64,000 nucleotides of DNA from Pogonophryne albipinna (GCA_028583405.1 CM053252.1:32493562-32557561); one strand, 5' to 3'. Shown: positions 38,093-51,293, counted from the stretch's first letter. Notes: a model not told the origin generated them from the sequence alone. A program made the numbers and translations.

Positions 38093-39658
38093 CAAAAGTT
38101 TCGACACACCTTCTCCTTCGAAGGTTTTTATTTATTTAATTATTTTCTACATTGTAGATCAATACTGAGGACATCAAAACTATAAAAGAACACATATGGA
38201 ATTATCTAGTTAACATAAAAGTGTTAAAAAAATCCAGAATATTATTTTTATTTTAGATTCTTCAGAGTAGCCCCGTTTTTGCCTTGATGACAGCTTTGCA
38301 CACTTTTGGCTTCTCTGAGTGCGCTTCATGAGGTCGTCACCTGGAATGGTTTTCCAACTGTCTTGAAGGACTTCCCAGAGGAGCTGAGCACTTATTGGCT
38401 TCTTTTTCTTCACTCTGCGGTCCAACTGATCCCAAACCATCTGAATTGGGTTGAGGTGTGGTGATTGTGGAGGCCAGGTCATCTGACGCAGCGCTCCATC
38501 ACTTTCCTTCTTAGTCAAATAGCCCTTACATAGCCTGGAGGTGTGTTTGGGGTCATTGTCTTGTTGAAAATCAGACGATGGTCCCAGTAAGCTCAAACCA
38601 GATGGGATGGCATGGCGCTGCAGAATGCTGTGGTAGATAAAGTGTGCCTTGAATTGCTGTGACTGGTAAAGTGTGCCTTGAATTCTGAATAAATCACCAA
38701 CAGTGTCACCAGAAAAGCCCCCCCCCACACCATCACACTTCCTCCTCCATGCTTCACGGTGGAACCACACATGCAGAAACCATCCGCTCACCTTCTCTAC
38801 GTCTCACAAAGACACGGCGGTTGGAACCAAAAATCTCAAATTTGGACTCAGACCAAAGTACAGATTTCCCCTGTCTAATGTCCATTCTTGGTGTTTCTTG
38901 GGCCAAACAGTTCATCCTCAGCAGTGGATCTTTGCAGCAATTGGACCATGAAGGCCTGATTCACGCAGTCTCCTCTGAACAGTGGATGCTGAGATTGTCT
39001 GCTACTTGAGCTCTGTGATCATTTATGTGGGCTCTAATCTGAGGTGCTTTAATTTGCGGTTTCTGAGGCTGGTAACTCTTGGTCTTCCTTTCCCGGGGGG
39101 GTCCTCATGAGAGCCAGTTTCATCATAGCGTTCGATGGTTTTTGCGACAGCACTTGAGGATACTTTCAAAGTTCTGGAAATGTTCCGGATCGACTGGGCT
39201 TCAGTTCTTAAAGTGATGATGGACGGTTGTTTCTCTTTACTGAGTTGAGTGGTTCTTGCCATAATATGGAATACAACAGTAGTCAAATAGGGCTTCCCAC
39301 TGTGCACTAACCCGACCTCTGCACAACACAACTGATGGTCTCAAACACATTAAGAAGGCAAGTCATTCCACAAATTGACTCTTGACAAGGCACGCGTGTT
39401 AATTGAAAACCATTCCAGGTGACGACCTCATGAAGCTGACTGAGCAAAGCTGTCATCAGGGCAAAAACGGGGCTACTTTGAAGAATCTAAAATAAAAATC
39501 ATATTCTTGATTGTTTAACACTTTTTATTTACTAGATAATTCCATATGTGTTCTTTCATAGTTTTGATGTCTTCAGTATTAATCTACAAAGTAGAACAAC
39601 ATTAAATAAACAAAAACCATTGAATGAGAAGGTGTGTCCAAACTTTTGACTGGTACTG
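38093..39658 (-). mobile_element. Degenerate Tc1/mariner transposon
   Basis: Ends CAGTATCAGTCAAAAGTTT and, on the right, AAACTTTTGACTGGTACTG form the terminal inverted repeats, flanked by TA on both sides. The length is 1,566 bp. It belongs to a different Tc1 subfamily from the intact element at 13265, whose TIR starts CAGTGGGGC. Confidence 0.92.
38210..39262 (-). pseudogene. Tc1 transposase pseudogene
   Basis: The reading starts at 39262 with MARTTQLSKEKQPSIITLR, the N-terminal helix-turn-helix region, and meets a stop near 39023. A second segment (38791-38210) keeps QQDNDPKHTSR, with the second catalytic Asp, and PPQSPHLNPI, but the third catalytic residue is Gln in NPIQMVWD instead of Glu. 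The parts lie in different frames. The product cannot be active. Confidence 0.9.
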
Positions 39659-40106
39659 TATATATAATACAGGAAAGGGAAAAACCCAATGAGCAGAACA
39701 TGTTCAGGGCCCCTTAAATGCATGCTCTTAAGGACGATACATTTTTCCAACTTTATACTTACACTCTACACTGTATTCTAGCGGTCCATATTGTACTTGT
39801 TACTTCACTAAATTAGTTTCATGAATCAGTTTTGCATTGAAAATGAATGCCATTCTTGTTGCATGTTCACTATTGACTCATTTTCTGGGTGTTCGTCCGG
39901 AGATGTTGCCGAGGTGGTAAACCAGTTAGTAGCTTAATTAATAGATTGTTAGTTTGTCGACTTTGTGGTGTGAAAGAGTTTTTCTGCTCCTCTTTCCTTG
40001 TTGTTATTAATGTATTTCAATCTGGTGTATTCATTTTGTTGTGCTGTTAGTGATAGAGGTCAGTGTTTGATGCAAGGTGGCCCAACAAAACAGACAAAGC
40101 AGAATC

Positions 40107-40255
40107 CAAAGCGACTTACATACATTCAGTACTGTGGACAATCCCCACAGGAGCAATTTGGGGTGAAGTGTCTTGCCCAGGGATACAACGACATGCTGAC
40201 TGCAGTGGGACTCAAACTTGCTACCCTCTTATTTGAAGTCCAGCGCACTACCCAC
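40107..40255 (-). repeat. tRNA-derived SINE, left part (continues at 41453-41470)
   Basis: Reverse-oriented copy of the SINE family at 7299. ATCCAAAGCGACTTACAT is the tail, CACAGGAGCAATTTGGGGTG the body and GTGGGACTCAAACTTGC the complement of a decayed B box. The tRNA-like head resumes after the hAT-type element as TGAGCCACAGCCTCC. Confidence 0.75.
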
Positions 40256-41444
40256 CAGGGACGTGCACAGACATTTGGAGGGGCTATTGCTCTAAACTGG
40301 AAAAAGGGCCTCCCCCCGACAACAAATTACATCAGCTAAATTGAACAGTAATTCACATCTCATTACATTACATTGCATTTAGCTGACGCTTTTATCCAAA
40401 GCGACTTACAATAAGTGCATTCGATCAGGAAGACACAACCTTGAAGAAAACAGAATCATAAGTACATCAGGTTTCATAGAGCCAAACATTTCAAGTGCGA
40501 CTCAACTGGCTTTAGATAAGCCAGTCCTTTATTAGTATATAAGTGCTCTGTTAGCAGTTATTTGTTAGTAATTAGTAATTATATATATATAACAAAATAA
40601 GCTAAGGCGACTACTTGCATTCGGTGACTTGATTTTAAAAATGAAAACCAGGGACATTTTTTGTTTTGCGGTCCATATCTCATTAAAATATCTAATGTTA
40701 GTAACTATTAAAGACAAAATGGGGACAATTCTGTTCTAATGTAGTTTGACCATAGTAACTGCTGTGCAGTCCAGACATACTGATAAAATAGGGCCTCTAA
40801 CTAATTAGCTTAAATAAACTCACTAATTAATGAAACCAGTTCAATATGCATTATTCTTATCATTCTTTATGAGCGCAGTAACGATAAGGTATCTAATTAC
40901 TTATTTATCTAGTATTCCATAACTTAGTAACAGAGATGGTCAAACTAAAGTGGTAGAGACATGGTAGAATTCCTACAATGAAGCGGGACATTGAACTGTT
41001 CACCCGTGAGAGGGCGATAAAGAAAAGAGAGCGAGCGGCCCCGTTGAGCGAGTTTACAGATGAAAAGACACAGAAAGACAGAAGCACAATAACAACAAGT
41101 AGCTATGTTTAGGTGTTTTTTTGTAAATAACCGACGGTATCAAGAGGAAGTAAAGTCCCCTGGTTTGTCCCTTATACCCTAACTGCCATGAGACAACTCA
41201 AAATCAAGTTTCCAAAATCCGACACTGAGGTGGTCTTAACGCACCGGCAGATGACAGCGGCGCTGACAAAGTATGTTTCCCGCAGCGAGACGCTACAATA
41301 CTAATTGTGGGCTTATCATGTTGATTCGGCCACAACAGAAAAAATAAAAACAAACTCTCGCTCTCTCCAGAGGGGCAGGTCAGCCAAGAAGGCCAAACGG
41401 GCCGTTGCCCGGGCAACATTAGCCCGTACCTGTGCACGTCCCTG
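40256..41444. mobile_element. hAT-type non-autonomous element inserted in the SINE
   Basis: Perfect 15-bp inverted ends CAGGGACGTGCACAG and CTGTGCACGTCCCTG, with an 8-bp duplication CTACCCAC at 40248-40255 and 41445-41452. Both features are hAT hallmarks. The 1,189-bp interior contains another fragment with the SINE-like tail (about 40370-40420) and no transposase. Confidence 0.88.
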
Positions 41445-41470
41445 CTACCCACTGAGCCACAGCCTCCCTT

Positions 41471-42469
41471 ACTTCCCCTTTAAGCATGGTTGCCATTTGT
41501 AAGGTCAACGTAGGATAGTGGAAGAACATTTGGTTCAACTTCTGCCCTCTACGGCCTCTGTGTCAACCTCACATAACAGTATTCTTTGTTGTGGATATAG
41601 ATAAGACAAAGTGGGAGCTGATTAAGTACATATATAAAAATGTAAACCCAATATAAGTTTAAAAGAGGACTAGTATTCTCCTTAATTTGCCGGTAAAATC
41701 TTTCTGCGGGTGCCAAACCCTTCAAGTCTCCAACGCTAATAGAGCTGTGAAAAGATCCATATTAAATATTATAAAAATACAATTCACTACATAATCTATA
41801 GAGGCAATTTAGATTGTGTTATTAACCTAACCTGCACATCTGCAATCTTTGTCAGGCAAGATAAAGAACAACGAGTCAACCCTGTATGCCCCGTGCTGGC
41901 AGTCTACCTTTCAGTAGATCCGTTAACTGCCCCCATGCAACCATAAACAAATGATCATGCCTCTTTATGGCTGATAAACATAGGTGAAACGTAGTGCTAC
42001 AAGCAGATACCAGACACTCATTTTGCTGCGCATAAACTCAAAAGGAAAATCCCAGTTAGCAAGAAAACAAATCGCAAAAGCATTCATAATGCCAGAAATA
42101 GAAGTTTGCAATGACAAAAATAAACTGTATCATCTCGAGTCATTCATTAGTCAAGCATTGATGGAGGATTTGTACCCTTTTCAGTGTTGACAAAATGTCC
42201 CCAAATGGATCATCAATGCATCTGCTTTGGTGTATATTTATCACTGAATATAACAAAGTATATCATTATTACATGACAAAAACAACTACTTGCAAGGAAT
42301 GATCCAGCCATTTCTTTGCCACTTGTCAGTGAGATAAAGCTGTGAATAAGTTACCACGTGTACCATCTTGTGATCACAAAGTGCTTCTGTCATTCAGAGG
42401 CTTATATAATTGTGAAATCTGTTTCTGCTTGTTAACTTATCTGACTGTTTCTCCCAGACAGGAGGATAG
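41471..42469. other. Intergenic sequence upstream of bco2
   Basis: No coding or repeat family recognised. It includes the likely proximal promoter of bco2 at its right edge. Confidence 0.5.
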
Positions 42470-42476
42470 TATAAAA
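42470..42476 (+). promoter_or_regulatory. bco2: Candidate TATA box of bco2
   Basis: TATAAAA lies 87 bp upstream of the bco2 ATG, leaving room for a short 5' UTR of about 50-60 bases if transcription starts around 42500. The assignment rests on sequence and spacing only. Confidence 0.45.
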
Positions 42477-42556
42477 CGTTGCCAGTCCTGGAGAAACGGC
42501 AGAGTTCGGGCTTTGACACTGCTTTATACTCAGGAGAAGAAAAAAAAGCTACAGCC

Positions 42557-45500
42557 ATGGAACCCATCACACAACAACAGAACAAGAGCCCAGGTAAATC
42601 AATTACTTAATGTCTTAATTCTTTATTTCTTCTTTGTTTTTTTGTTGACACTCTTTTTTCTAACTCTTTTTCCATAGCACTTAAAAAATCCAAGTCTAGG
42701 AAGAACATCAACCACTTCACAGATGTTCACGGTCTGCCTTGCATTGAGAACATCGTGAGATCAGTGGAGGAAAACCCCGAGCCCATCAGCACCAACATCA
42801 TCGGCGAAATCCCAGAATGGATCAACGGAAGCTTCTTGAGGAACGGACCTGGGAAGTTTGAGATTGGAAACCATAAGTGAGTAAAAGATCTAAAAGTATT
42901 GACACATATAGTTTAGCCACTTCATCCCAAATCTCACTCCTTTCTCCTGCTCCCTCCAACATCAGGTTCAACCACTGGTTTGATGGTATGGCTCTCCTGC
43001 ACCAGTTCAAAATAACCAATGGAAGCGTGACCTACAAAAGCCGCTTCCTGTCCAGTGACAGTTACAAAGCCAACAATGAGCAAAACCGCATCGTAGTGTC
43101 AGAGTTTGGCACGCTCACCATGCCAGACCCCTGCAAGAACTTCTTCCAGCGCTTCCTGTCAACATTTGAATTACCAAGTAAATATTTTATCCCATCATAT
43201 TTAATCCAGAGAATAAGATGTAGTTTGCAATACAATATGTGAGCTGTTGTGGTTCTCCTGTGTCGCGTTGTTAACTTTAGCATATTTGTTTCCATCTAGA
43301 GCCCACAGATAATGCCAATGTGAGTTTTGTGACCTACAAAGGGGATTATTATGTTAGCACGGAGACCAATGTGATGCACAAGGTGGACCCTGAGACACTG
43401 AAGACCACTCAAAAGGTAAAAAGAAGTTGAATGTAGTTGGAAAACATGCAGTTGTAACTGATAACTTTGACCTATCTATCTTATTTCCAACGGCTTAATA
43501 CATCAAAGCTAAGATTAGCCATAAACCATTGTGAATTTACAGCAGGCTTGTAGGTAGATGAAATCAAGAGTTAACAATACTCAATCATGTTAATGTACCT
43601 ATTAGGTGGACTGGAGCAAATTCGTTGCTGTGAACGGAGCGACCGCGCATCCTCACACTGATCCTGATGGAACAACTTACAACATGGGAAATTCATACGG
43701 AACCAAAGGTAATTTAGAAAAACTACATCAGGTTGTTTGAACAGCACCATTTGAATGTGTATACTTAAGGTGTACAGAACAGCATTTCCCCCTTGCGGGA
43801 CAAATAAAGCAATTCTGATTCTGAGGAATTATGAACAATGCTCCCCACATGTCTGGGGACCAGAAGAAAGAATCTAAATGTATCTGTGCTGACAGGAGCG
43901 ACCTACAACATCATCAAAGTGCCACCGACCAAGAATACAGCTGGGGATACCCTGGAGGGAGCCACTGTGTTGTGCTCCATTCCCTCCGTAGAAAAGAGCA
44001 AACCATCCTATTACCACAGTTTTGGTGAGCGACACAAATCAAACAACTCATTGCTTTGAAGCATGAGCATTGGCTAATTGAGCTGTTTAAAGAGTCGGAT
44101 TCAATCTTCATGTGTATTCGGCCAAGATTTCTTGTAGATATACACTGATCCAATATGGAACATGGGTATCGCCTCCTTTACTGATCTTTAGCTATTGGTC
44201 AGCAACTTTAAATATAGTGTCTTCATCGTGTAATTAAAGGACTGCTATCAGACACATTCATGCAGTCCCAACAATCCCTAACAAACTTAAACTGCAGAAT
44301 CCAAGGTGATATCTTCAAATGTCTTGTTTTGTCCAACTTATAGTCAAAACCCAAGTTTACCATGAAATATGAGATACAGAAACAGCACATTTTTATATTG
44401 GACTGAACTGAATTGTCCTTTCAGAATCTTGAATCGAAACTTATGTAATCTTCTCATTGTATTATAGCAATGTCTGAGAACTACGTGGTGTTCATTGAGC
44501 AGCCCATAAAAATGGACCTGTTGAAGATTGTGACAGGAAAGTTGACCGGTAAAAGCATCAGTGAGGGCTTTTCCTGGGACCCAAAACTCAACACTATCTT
44601 CCACCTGATTCACAAGCAGACAGGAGAGGTAAGGCACTAAACTCTGAAACTCAATGCAGTCAATTCACTAAGTTTGTACCATCTAATAAACTACAATGAT
44701 CTGCTTTCTGTGATTTATTTTTCAGCTCAGCACCATAAAGTACCTTGCCAAGGCGCTGTCAACTTTCCACCAGATCAACGCGTACGAGGAGGACGGTTTC
44801 TTGATCATAGACATGTGTGCTGGAGATGATGGCCAGGCAATCAACAATTACAACATACAAAACCTGCGCAAGAATGGAGAAGATCTCGATGAGGTAAGCA
44901 GGATAACTAAGAATTGATACTTACCAAGATGTATCTTCCATGCTTTCAAGCATTCTTTGAACATTGGTGTCAAGAAGTGCTTCGGCTGCTTCGGTTTTGC
45001 TGAAAAATTGTTTGTTCGATGAGCCTGAAAACATGTTTCTGAATTTCCCATCAGGTGTACAACACCATGTGTAGAGTATTCCCACGACGTTTCGTTCTGC
45101 CTCTCAATGTGGACCGTGATACGCCCTACGACCAGAACTTGAACGGGCCAGACTGTACCGCAACTGCTATAAGAACTGATAAGAACAAGGTAGGCATGTT
45201 TCAACACAACATATAATGTAACAGTAATTGTTTTAATTACATGTCTTTGTATGCATAGTAAAAAGGAAAAAATCTTACCTTTCCAAATACGGATATACCA
45301 AAGTTAGTTTGGGAAATGAACACCGCACTGTATCCAAATAAACTCAGGCGTGTTTTTCTTTATACAGGTCTTCTGCACCCATGAGGACCTCCACGGAGAG
45401 GATCTTCATCAATACGGAGGTCTTGAGTTCCCTCAGATTAACTATGGCAAGTACAACACCCACTCCTACCGATACTTCTACGGCTGCGGCTTCAGACATC

Positions 45501-46640
45501 TTGTAGGAGACACACTGATCAAGATGGATCTCCAGGGGAAACACATGAAGGTGAGTTGAGTTTGATGCATTTCTCCCTCTCAAGTTTCCATCTGAATCTG
45601 TGAAATATCGATCCATCTATGAAGATTACAAGTCAAACGAAAACCAGTATCACATAAGTAACTACTGTATTCACTCACAGGTGTGGGAACAGCCTGGTCT
45701 GTATCCTTCTGAACCAGTCTTCGTACCTTCCCCTAATGCAACAGAGGAGGACGATGGTGTCATCATGTCTGTGGTCATCACACCCAACAAGGTCAGTCAC
45801 GTTCAGATTTTAGAAAAGCGAATGCATCTACATTTTTCATCTTGCAAAGTCATGACTCTTAGACGTTAGCGTTTAAACTCACTTAAAGGTCCAGATACCT
45901 GTCCAGATAATCTTGAAATGTTATCCTATAATGGAAGTTATTTTGAGCAATAATACTGGAAAAACGTACTGGTCGCTGGAAGGCGGAAGTGATGTTTTAC
46001 AACATTGAAGGTGTATCTAAAAAAGCATGGCCAATATCAATACAAACTGAACACTAAGAAGTGTTAACGCTGTGTGCCAATATCAGTTCTACCGAACATT
46101 CCTCGGGTCTGCATTTTAAGAGGATACTTAGGCTGGGCACATGCATATTTGCTTCTCGTCAAAACATGTCTAGACGCAAAAACTCAAACCTGCCACCTGA
46201 AGGTTAAGATGGACGTCATAGCTTTTCTTATCCGTCTGGTGTGACTTAAGTCCTACTCAAATGATTCCTAACAAGAAAAAAGACAATCTATATATAATCA
46301 TTTATGTATAAAGTAACAGAGACCAGCTTAAATGAACTCAACACCTCCCAACGGTGTGATTTGGAGGCTCTTTGTATCTTTAATTATAGGAAAGAACATT
46401 TGGTAATTAATGTTATCAAAAGTTATGTGAATTTAACTGAAAAAAAGCAGATTCTCAACGATTGTCTGTTTATGTTTTGGAATCTTACATTTATTTTTCT
46501 TCCTTTGTCTTCATTCTTTACAGGACAAGAGTACATTCCTCCTGGTTTTAGATGCCAAAACATTTAAGGAGCTTGGCAGGGCTGAGGTGCCTGTCAACAT
46601 CCCGTACGGATTCCACGGGACATTCAACTCCACGCAATAG
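42557..46640 (+). CDS. bco2: bco2, beta-carotene 9',10'-dioxygenase, complete 12-exon gene
   Basis: Cleaves carotenoids and xanthophylls at the 9',10' double bond to apo-10'-carotenals; in vertebrates it acts in mitochondria and influences tissue pigmentation. Exons: 42557-42593, 42678-42876, 42966-43177, 43300-43415, 43606-43708, 43896-44024, 44468-44628, 44726-44893, 45055-45189, 45368-45550, 45681-45791 and 46524-46640. All have GT-AG borders and consistent phase, giving 556 aa. Family motifs are [40 protein letters not shown] and YPSEPVFVP. The four Fe(II) ligand histidines of carotenoid oxygenases are in [11 protein letters not shown] (exon 5), SYYHSF (exon 6), [11 protein letters not shown] (exon 8) and YGFHGTF (exon 12). 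The match is clearly closer to BCO2 than to BCO1 or RPE65. The N-terminus [12 protein letters not shown] shows no obvious mitochondrial targeting peptide. No stop or frameshift is seen. The convergent neighbour tex12 is also next to human BCO2. Confidence 0.96.
43776..43824 (+). repeat. Short retroposon tail in a bco2 intron
   Basis: CCCTTGCGGGACAAATAAAG followed by ATTCTGATTCTGA is a common fish LINE or SINE 3' end. It is too short to classify. Confidence 0.45.
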
Positions 46641-47206
46641 ACGCGTGACGAGGACATTATGAACATTGTAAATATTATCTGTGCCGTTTGTCTCAAATGT
46701 TGTTCGTCTCATGAATCTCTTCCACATGTAGTCCTAATCATGTATATTAAGATAAGATATACCTATATTCATTGCCGAGGAGCACCAACAGCAATAAGAT
46801 TGAAACATAGCATAGGACAGATAAGACTTCACACAAGTGGAATAAGAACACAAATGTAAATATATATAATTTTCATACCAGCAATATAATGAGGTAAAAC
46901 TGTTGATAATTATGAAGGTATAGCATATTGTAGCTGTATTGTTGAAAATGTGCAGGGTAAGAAATATGTTTTCCTGTTTTAAGTTGTTCTTTCAATTCTT
47001 TAAACCATTGTTTTAAAATGGTATTATTCATGTGTATATTAAGTTGAGGGCTAAAACAGGGGGGCAAAATGAAGAATATTGCAAGTCTGCAAAAAGAGTT
47101 CAGGACACTGAACAAATACACACTTTGGCACAGCGCCCACATGTTGTAAAATGATATGTTAATCCAATGAATGATAAAGTAAATTACTTGTGTAAGCCTC
47201 AATAAA
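46641..47206 (+). terminator. bco2: bco2 3' UTR with AATAAA signal at 47201
   Basis: The stop codon TAG is at 46638-46640. The AATAAA in CCTCAATAAAAATG is the best poly(A) signal, giving a 3' UTR of about 560 bases or slightly more. No other gene is seen in this stretch. Confidence 0.55.
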
Positions 47207-48090
47207 AATGTACATACAGAGAACTTCTCATCCGGTCATCCTCATTCATTTCCTCCTCTTAGTAACAATTGTTTGTAAAATGCTTTCTAACTGCAAGTGG
47301 ACATTATGTAACAGAACTGCACGTACATTTTTTACAGCAAGTGTAAACAGGTATTGTATTGCTGCAATTATACCACTGTTTATTATAACTTAATTCTAAA
47401 GGAACTGCACATTTCAGTCACTGATATATTGAAACATAACTAAACTAAACACTACTCTAACATAATGAATTTCGAATATTTTTCAGTAAATGTTGATGTA
47501 TACATGTGGCACACTTGCACCCTCTGCTGGCTGGATTTTGTCACAATACTGCTAATATAAAAACACCTGAATATTTAGCGGATGGAAAAAAAATTGTCAT
47601 GCAAAACTAGTTTTTTGTAAAATGTCCTTATTTTGGAATTCCACAAAAGATCAGTCATATTAACTATCTAAAATGAAAACACAACACAATTGTTCTTACT
47701 TGATTGCCACTTTAATTCTTTCTAAACAGTAATACATACATTTCAGCAAGATACATTTCAAAAGTCGCAAGAGTCAGTTTATATACAGGCTTTTCCGCGA
47801 AGTTTAGTATAAAGAATGACAACTCACATGTTGAGTGAAAATAAATAATTTTAAATATTATATTACAATTTAATTTTAATATTCAGAATGAGTTTTTAGT
47901 AAAGCTAATAACTTTAATAACTCTAAAATTAAAACAGTCAACATATATGACTTTATTTTATGTCAGAGTATTAGTTAATATGACTAACACATGAACTGCA
48001 GAAGGCATGCAGTACATGAACAAAGATATTCAATGAGAGAAAAATAATTTGTCAGTAAAATAAAAAGGTCTTCTGCACGGCGTTGGTTCC
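47207..48090. other. Convergent intergenic region between bco2 and tex12
   Basis: AT-rich; it should contain the 3' UTR of tex12 on the minus strand. A minus-strand AATAAA (TTTATT at 47952-47957) is one candidate end. No coding sequence is recognised. Confidence 0.5.
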
Positions 48091-50088
48091 TTAACACAGC
48101 AGTTTATCAGAAATTAGAGCCAGAGTTTGCCTCAGGTTCTTTTTCTTCTCCTTGAGGTGGGACTCGAGGTTTTGAGCTTCTGTCAAAATGCCCTCCAGCT
48201 CCTTCATCTGGGAGGTATCAGCTGCAGCTCTCTCACTGAAACAAACCACAAGTGCTGACGTTAGAGAAGTGTCACAGTGGTAATAATAGTACAGAAGGAA
48301 GTGTGTGTCAGTGTCCAATCTGTGAATGTCTGTACTCAAAATGGTTTCATGTTGTCACCGCACCTTCTCATTTTTGGAAGAAAACCTGATCTACTGAACT
48401 TTAAAAAAGCGCCTGCATTTAAAGTGTTTGGCTTTTGCTTTCTACCTATGATTTCTTCCTGAAAACCAGCAACTTACTGAAATTGGGTCTGTTTTTAGCC
48501 ACAGATCTTTAATGTTTTATTGACATGGAAAGTTCTAAGCATTGAGCATTTTCAAAGTTTTGAGTATTATGTATAATCAAGAAACTTCAAAACGTTATCA
48601 AATGTAATCTGGTTGATTGAAACACAACGTACCTTAACACTTGAGCAAATTTTGAAAACATCATGCTGACCTCTCGACCTGCACCTGTAAGAAAGCACAA
48701 CAACAGAACGGATGCAGAAATATCACTCAATGTCAAAAAAGGATCTTATCAAGACAATTAACCCCAATACAAAATAACAATTCTGAGAATATAGTTTTCT
48801 ATTTGTAACTGAAAATATGATGTAGAAGAATTACCTGTTTGGGAACCAGGCCATATCAAGTCATGTGATTTTGACTATTTGGATTAGCACAGAAAAGCAA
48901 TGATAGCAAAGCTTTACACTTTGTTATAATGTGTTTACTAATACTGAAGATAGACACATAGGGTCAGCCAAAAGCAATTCAAAAATGATAATTGTTGATG
49001 GTTTGGATAGTTGTAATTGCCTATTGCAGCGAACACGGGAGAAAGAGAATGAGACAGAGTTTATGGAACACATTCATTTCTGGCGAAAGTTGAACGATTG
49101 TACGTAATGGTGGATGCAGCTCCTGTAGCAGGTGTTGTGCTCTAATTATTTGATCAGTCTTGATGATAGAGGAAAGACAGATAAGTCTAATGACCTAATT
49201 CCACGCCTGAATATGGGGACTACCACAGTGTATACTGTACTTGTGTTATTACTTCCATGTTAGGCCTTTAGTGCAAGCTTTAGCATAATTTACTTGCCAA
49301 ATAAATGTTTTTTAAGCTTTAAAAACGCTGTAATTAAAAATGTTCAGAAGAAAATAACAATTGAGAATTCCATTATGTGATCACTATATTCATATAACAC
49401 ATTTCTCCCAATTTACACCAATCATTGGAGCTGTCAGCCGCTGTTTCCTGTGAGAGCGGCTTGTCAACGTACAAACCGCCAGAAGGGTACACAGTTTCGC
49501 TCTGCAGGGTAGACATGCATTATGGAATAATAATACAAATCATAAACCACCAATATGGTGATAGATAGCTACTTACATGGATTAGCTAATGTGATGCTGA
49601 AGTCTAATTTCAATAAAATAAAAGGTTTTTTTACAACAGTTTTGTGTGACTGGCAGTATAATATGACATTACATACCTGCAGTTTTCACCTCAAATAAAT
49701 CTGCTGACTCGTCAGTGGTTGATTTAGAGGGAGGTTTTTTCTTTTTGGGTGGAGAGTTCTCTTGATTTGCAGGTGGATGTTCCTTCTATTGCAATGGAGA
49801 ACAGACAGGTTACATTAAAACATTATTCAAGGATTTAAAAGTTTATCTAATAAGTGAACATATCAAAAATTAAAATAGCAAAATCCTTAATTATTATAAC
49901 GTTTTTTTATTAATTCGAGCCACTTTATCATTATTCTTTTTTAAATGCTAATTGAATAGACTTTGATTCAAGAAAGCTATCCTTACCTCTTGAGGTGTTG
50001 TCTGTTTAGGACTCTTAGTGTTGTTCACTGCCCTCTTGTTTAATGACGGTGGAATCACTTTTCCTGCCATTGGGACTGCTTCTTTCAT
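48091..50088 (-). CDS. tex12: tex12, synaptonemal complex central element protein
   Basis: TEX12 pairs with SYCE2 to form the fibrous backbone of the synaptonemal complex central element in meiosis. Coding exons are 49987-50088, 49677-49785, 48633-48684 and 48091-48235, giving 135 aa (human 123). The C-terminal part SERAAADTSQMKELEGI, then AQNLESHLKEKKKNLRQTL and ISDKLLC aligns with human SERAAVDASYIDEIDEL, ANAIENFLIQKREFLRQRF and IANTLHR, the alpha-helical coiled-coil core. The middle exon supplies a Lys/Pro-rich stretch (PPKKKKPPSKSTT) and an acidic DESADLFEV. The N-terminus is basic and poorly conserved. Two in-frame ATGs exist, at 50088 and 50070; an in-frame stop lies upstream of the first, so 50088 is the outer limit. 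bco2 ends convergently about 1.4 kb away. Confidence 0.9.
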
Positions 50089-50100
50089 TTGGACGTAATG

Positions 50101-50900
50101 TTACTGTAAAAGTCAGAGAGAGAGAGTCAACTAGATACGTGAAATACTGTGTAGATTAGCAGTACAGTACTGCATTATATCATAACAGCATATCATGAGT
50201 TTGTATATAAGGTCACTGGTAACTATGAGTGTTAAAATAAATCTAGAGGAGTAAAAAGTATGATATCCAATTCTAAAATGTGGTGGGGTAGATGTATAAA
50301 GTAGCAATACATGGAAATACTCAAGAAAAGTACAAACATGTCAAAATAGTACAACTACAATACTTGAGTACATTTACTTCCTCCACTGATTATCCATTGT
50401 ATCATTAGTGTCTGAAGAGTTAAGATAGCATTTAAAACATGCAGTATTTTTTATAGTTAAAGTTAGATATCGTTAGTTATCTTTTCTTGTGGTGCTGTTG
50501 AACACTTTATTTATAAACGTTATGTATAAACAATATCCAGTAGCTAACGTTAGCTAGCTATGCTATCTGCTTACATGTCATGTATTGAAAACATATTTAA
50601 CGTCAGCCCATAGTCAACTAAACTATAACAGATTATCCTGTGGTTTTGTCATAGGGGTAAATTGCTAACATAAATGACAATTAAATGTCAAGTGAGCAGG
50701 TTAGCCAGCTGCTTAGCTAAGTGCTAATATATTAGCTTGGCTAACTTCAACGTTAAATTAGCTGTTACTAAAGCAACGATAGCTAAACTCTACTTACCAG
50801 GCATACAATGTCTGAGTTGTATAGTTGAATGATTCATATAATCATTTAACAGATTAATAGTTAACTGATAGCTATTTTATGGCTGGTGTGCACAGACAGG
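50101..50900 (-). other. tex12: tex12 5' UTR intron and likely non-coding first exon
   Basis: An acceptor-like ACTTTTACAG on the minus strand lies just upstream of the coding start. A donor-like GTAAGT on the minus strand ends at about 50797, so a non-coding exon may start near 50800-50900. The intron carries an AAGTA-type repeat fragment at about 50230-50395. Confidence 0.4.
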
Positions 50901-51293
50901 TTAATTTTGAGGTGATTACCGAGATAAACGTCAAAATAACGGTTTCGCACTTGCGAGTGTGAAAATGATGCATTCAATGCCCCTTCGTAAATTCAGGTTG
51001 CACATTTCTACTGAGAGTATATTTACAAAACACATTCATTTGACTTTTGTCAACAATATTCATACACACCATAGACTGAATATAGTTTTGGATGTCAAAA
51101 CCTGGTGGAAATAATTCATTTCAAAATATTATATTAATATTTGACTTGAATAGCTTCTGGTCTATGCTATTATTATTACAGTTCAATAAACAATCCATAT
51201 TGAGTAAACCATAATGACAGACTAATATAGGTGTAATGTAAGGGTAGGCCAAGTTCATTTATCAGGGTCATAAGGGGCAAAGCTAAATCAGTG
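50901..51293. other. Unassigned sequence upstream of tex12
   Basis: Contains no recognised gene or repeat; it would include the tex12 promoter. Confidence 0.4.
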
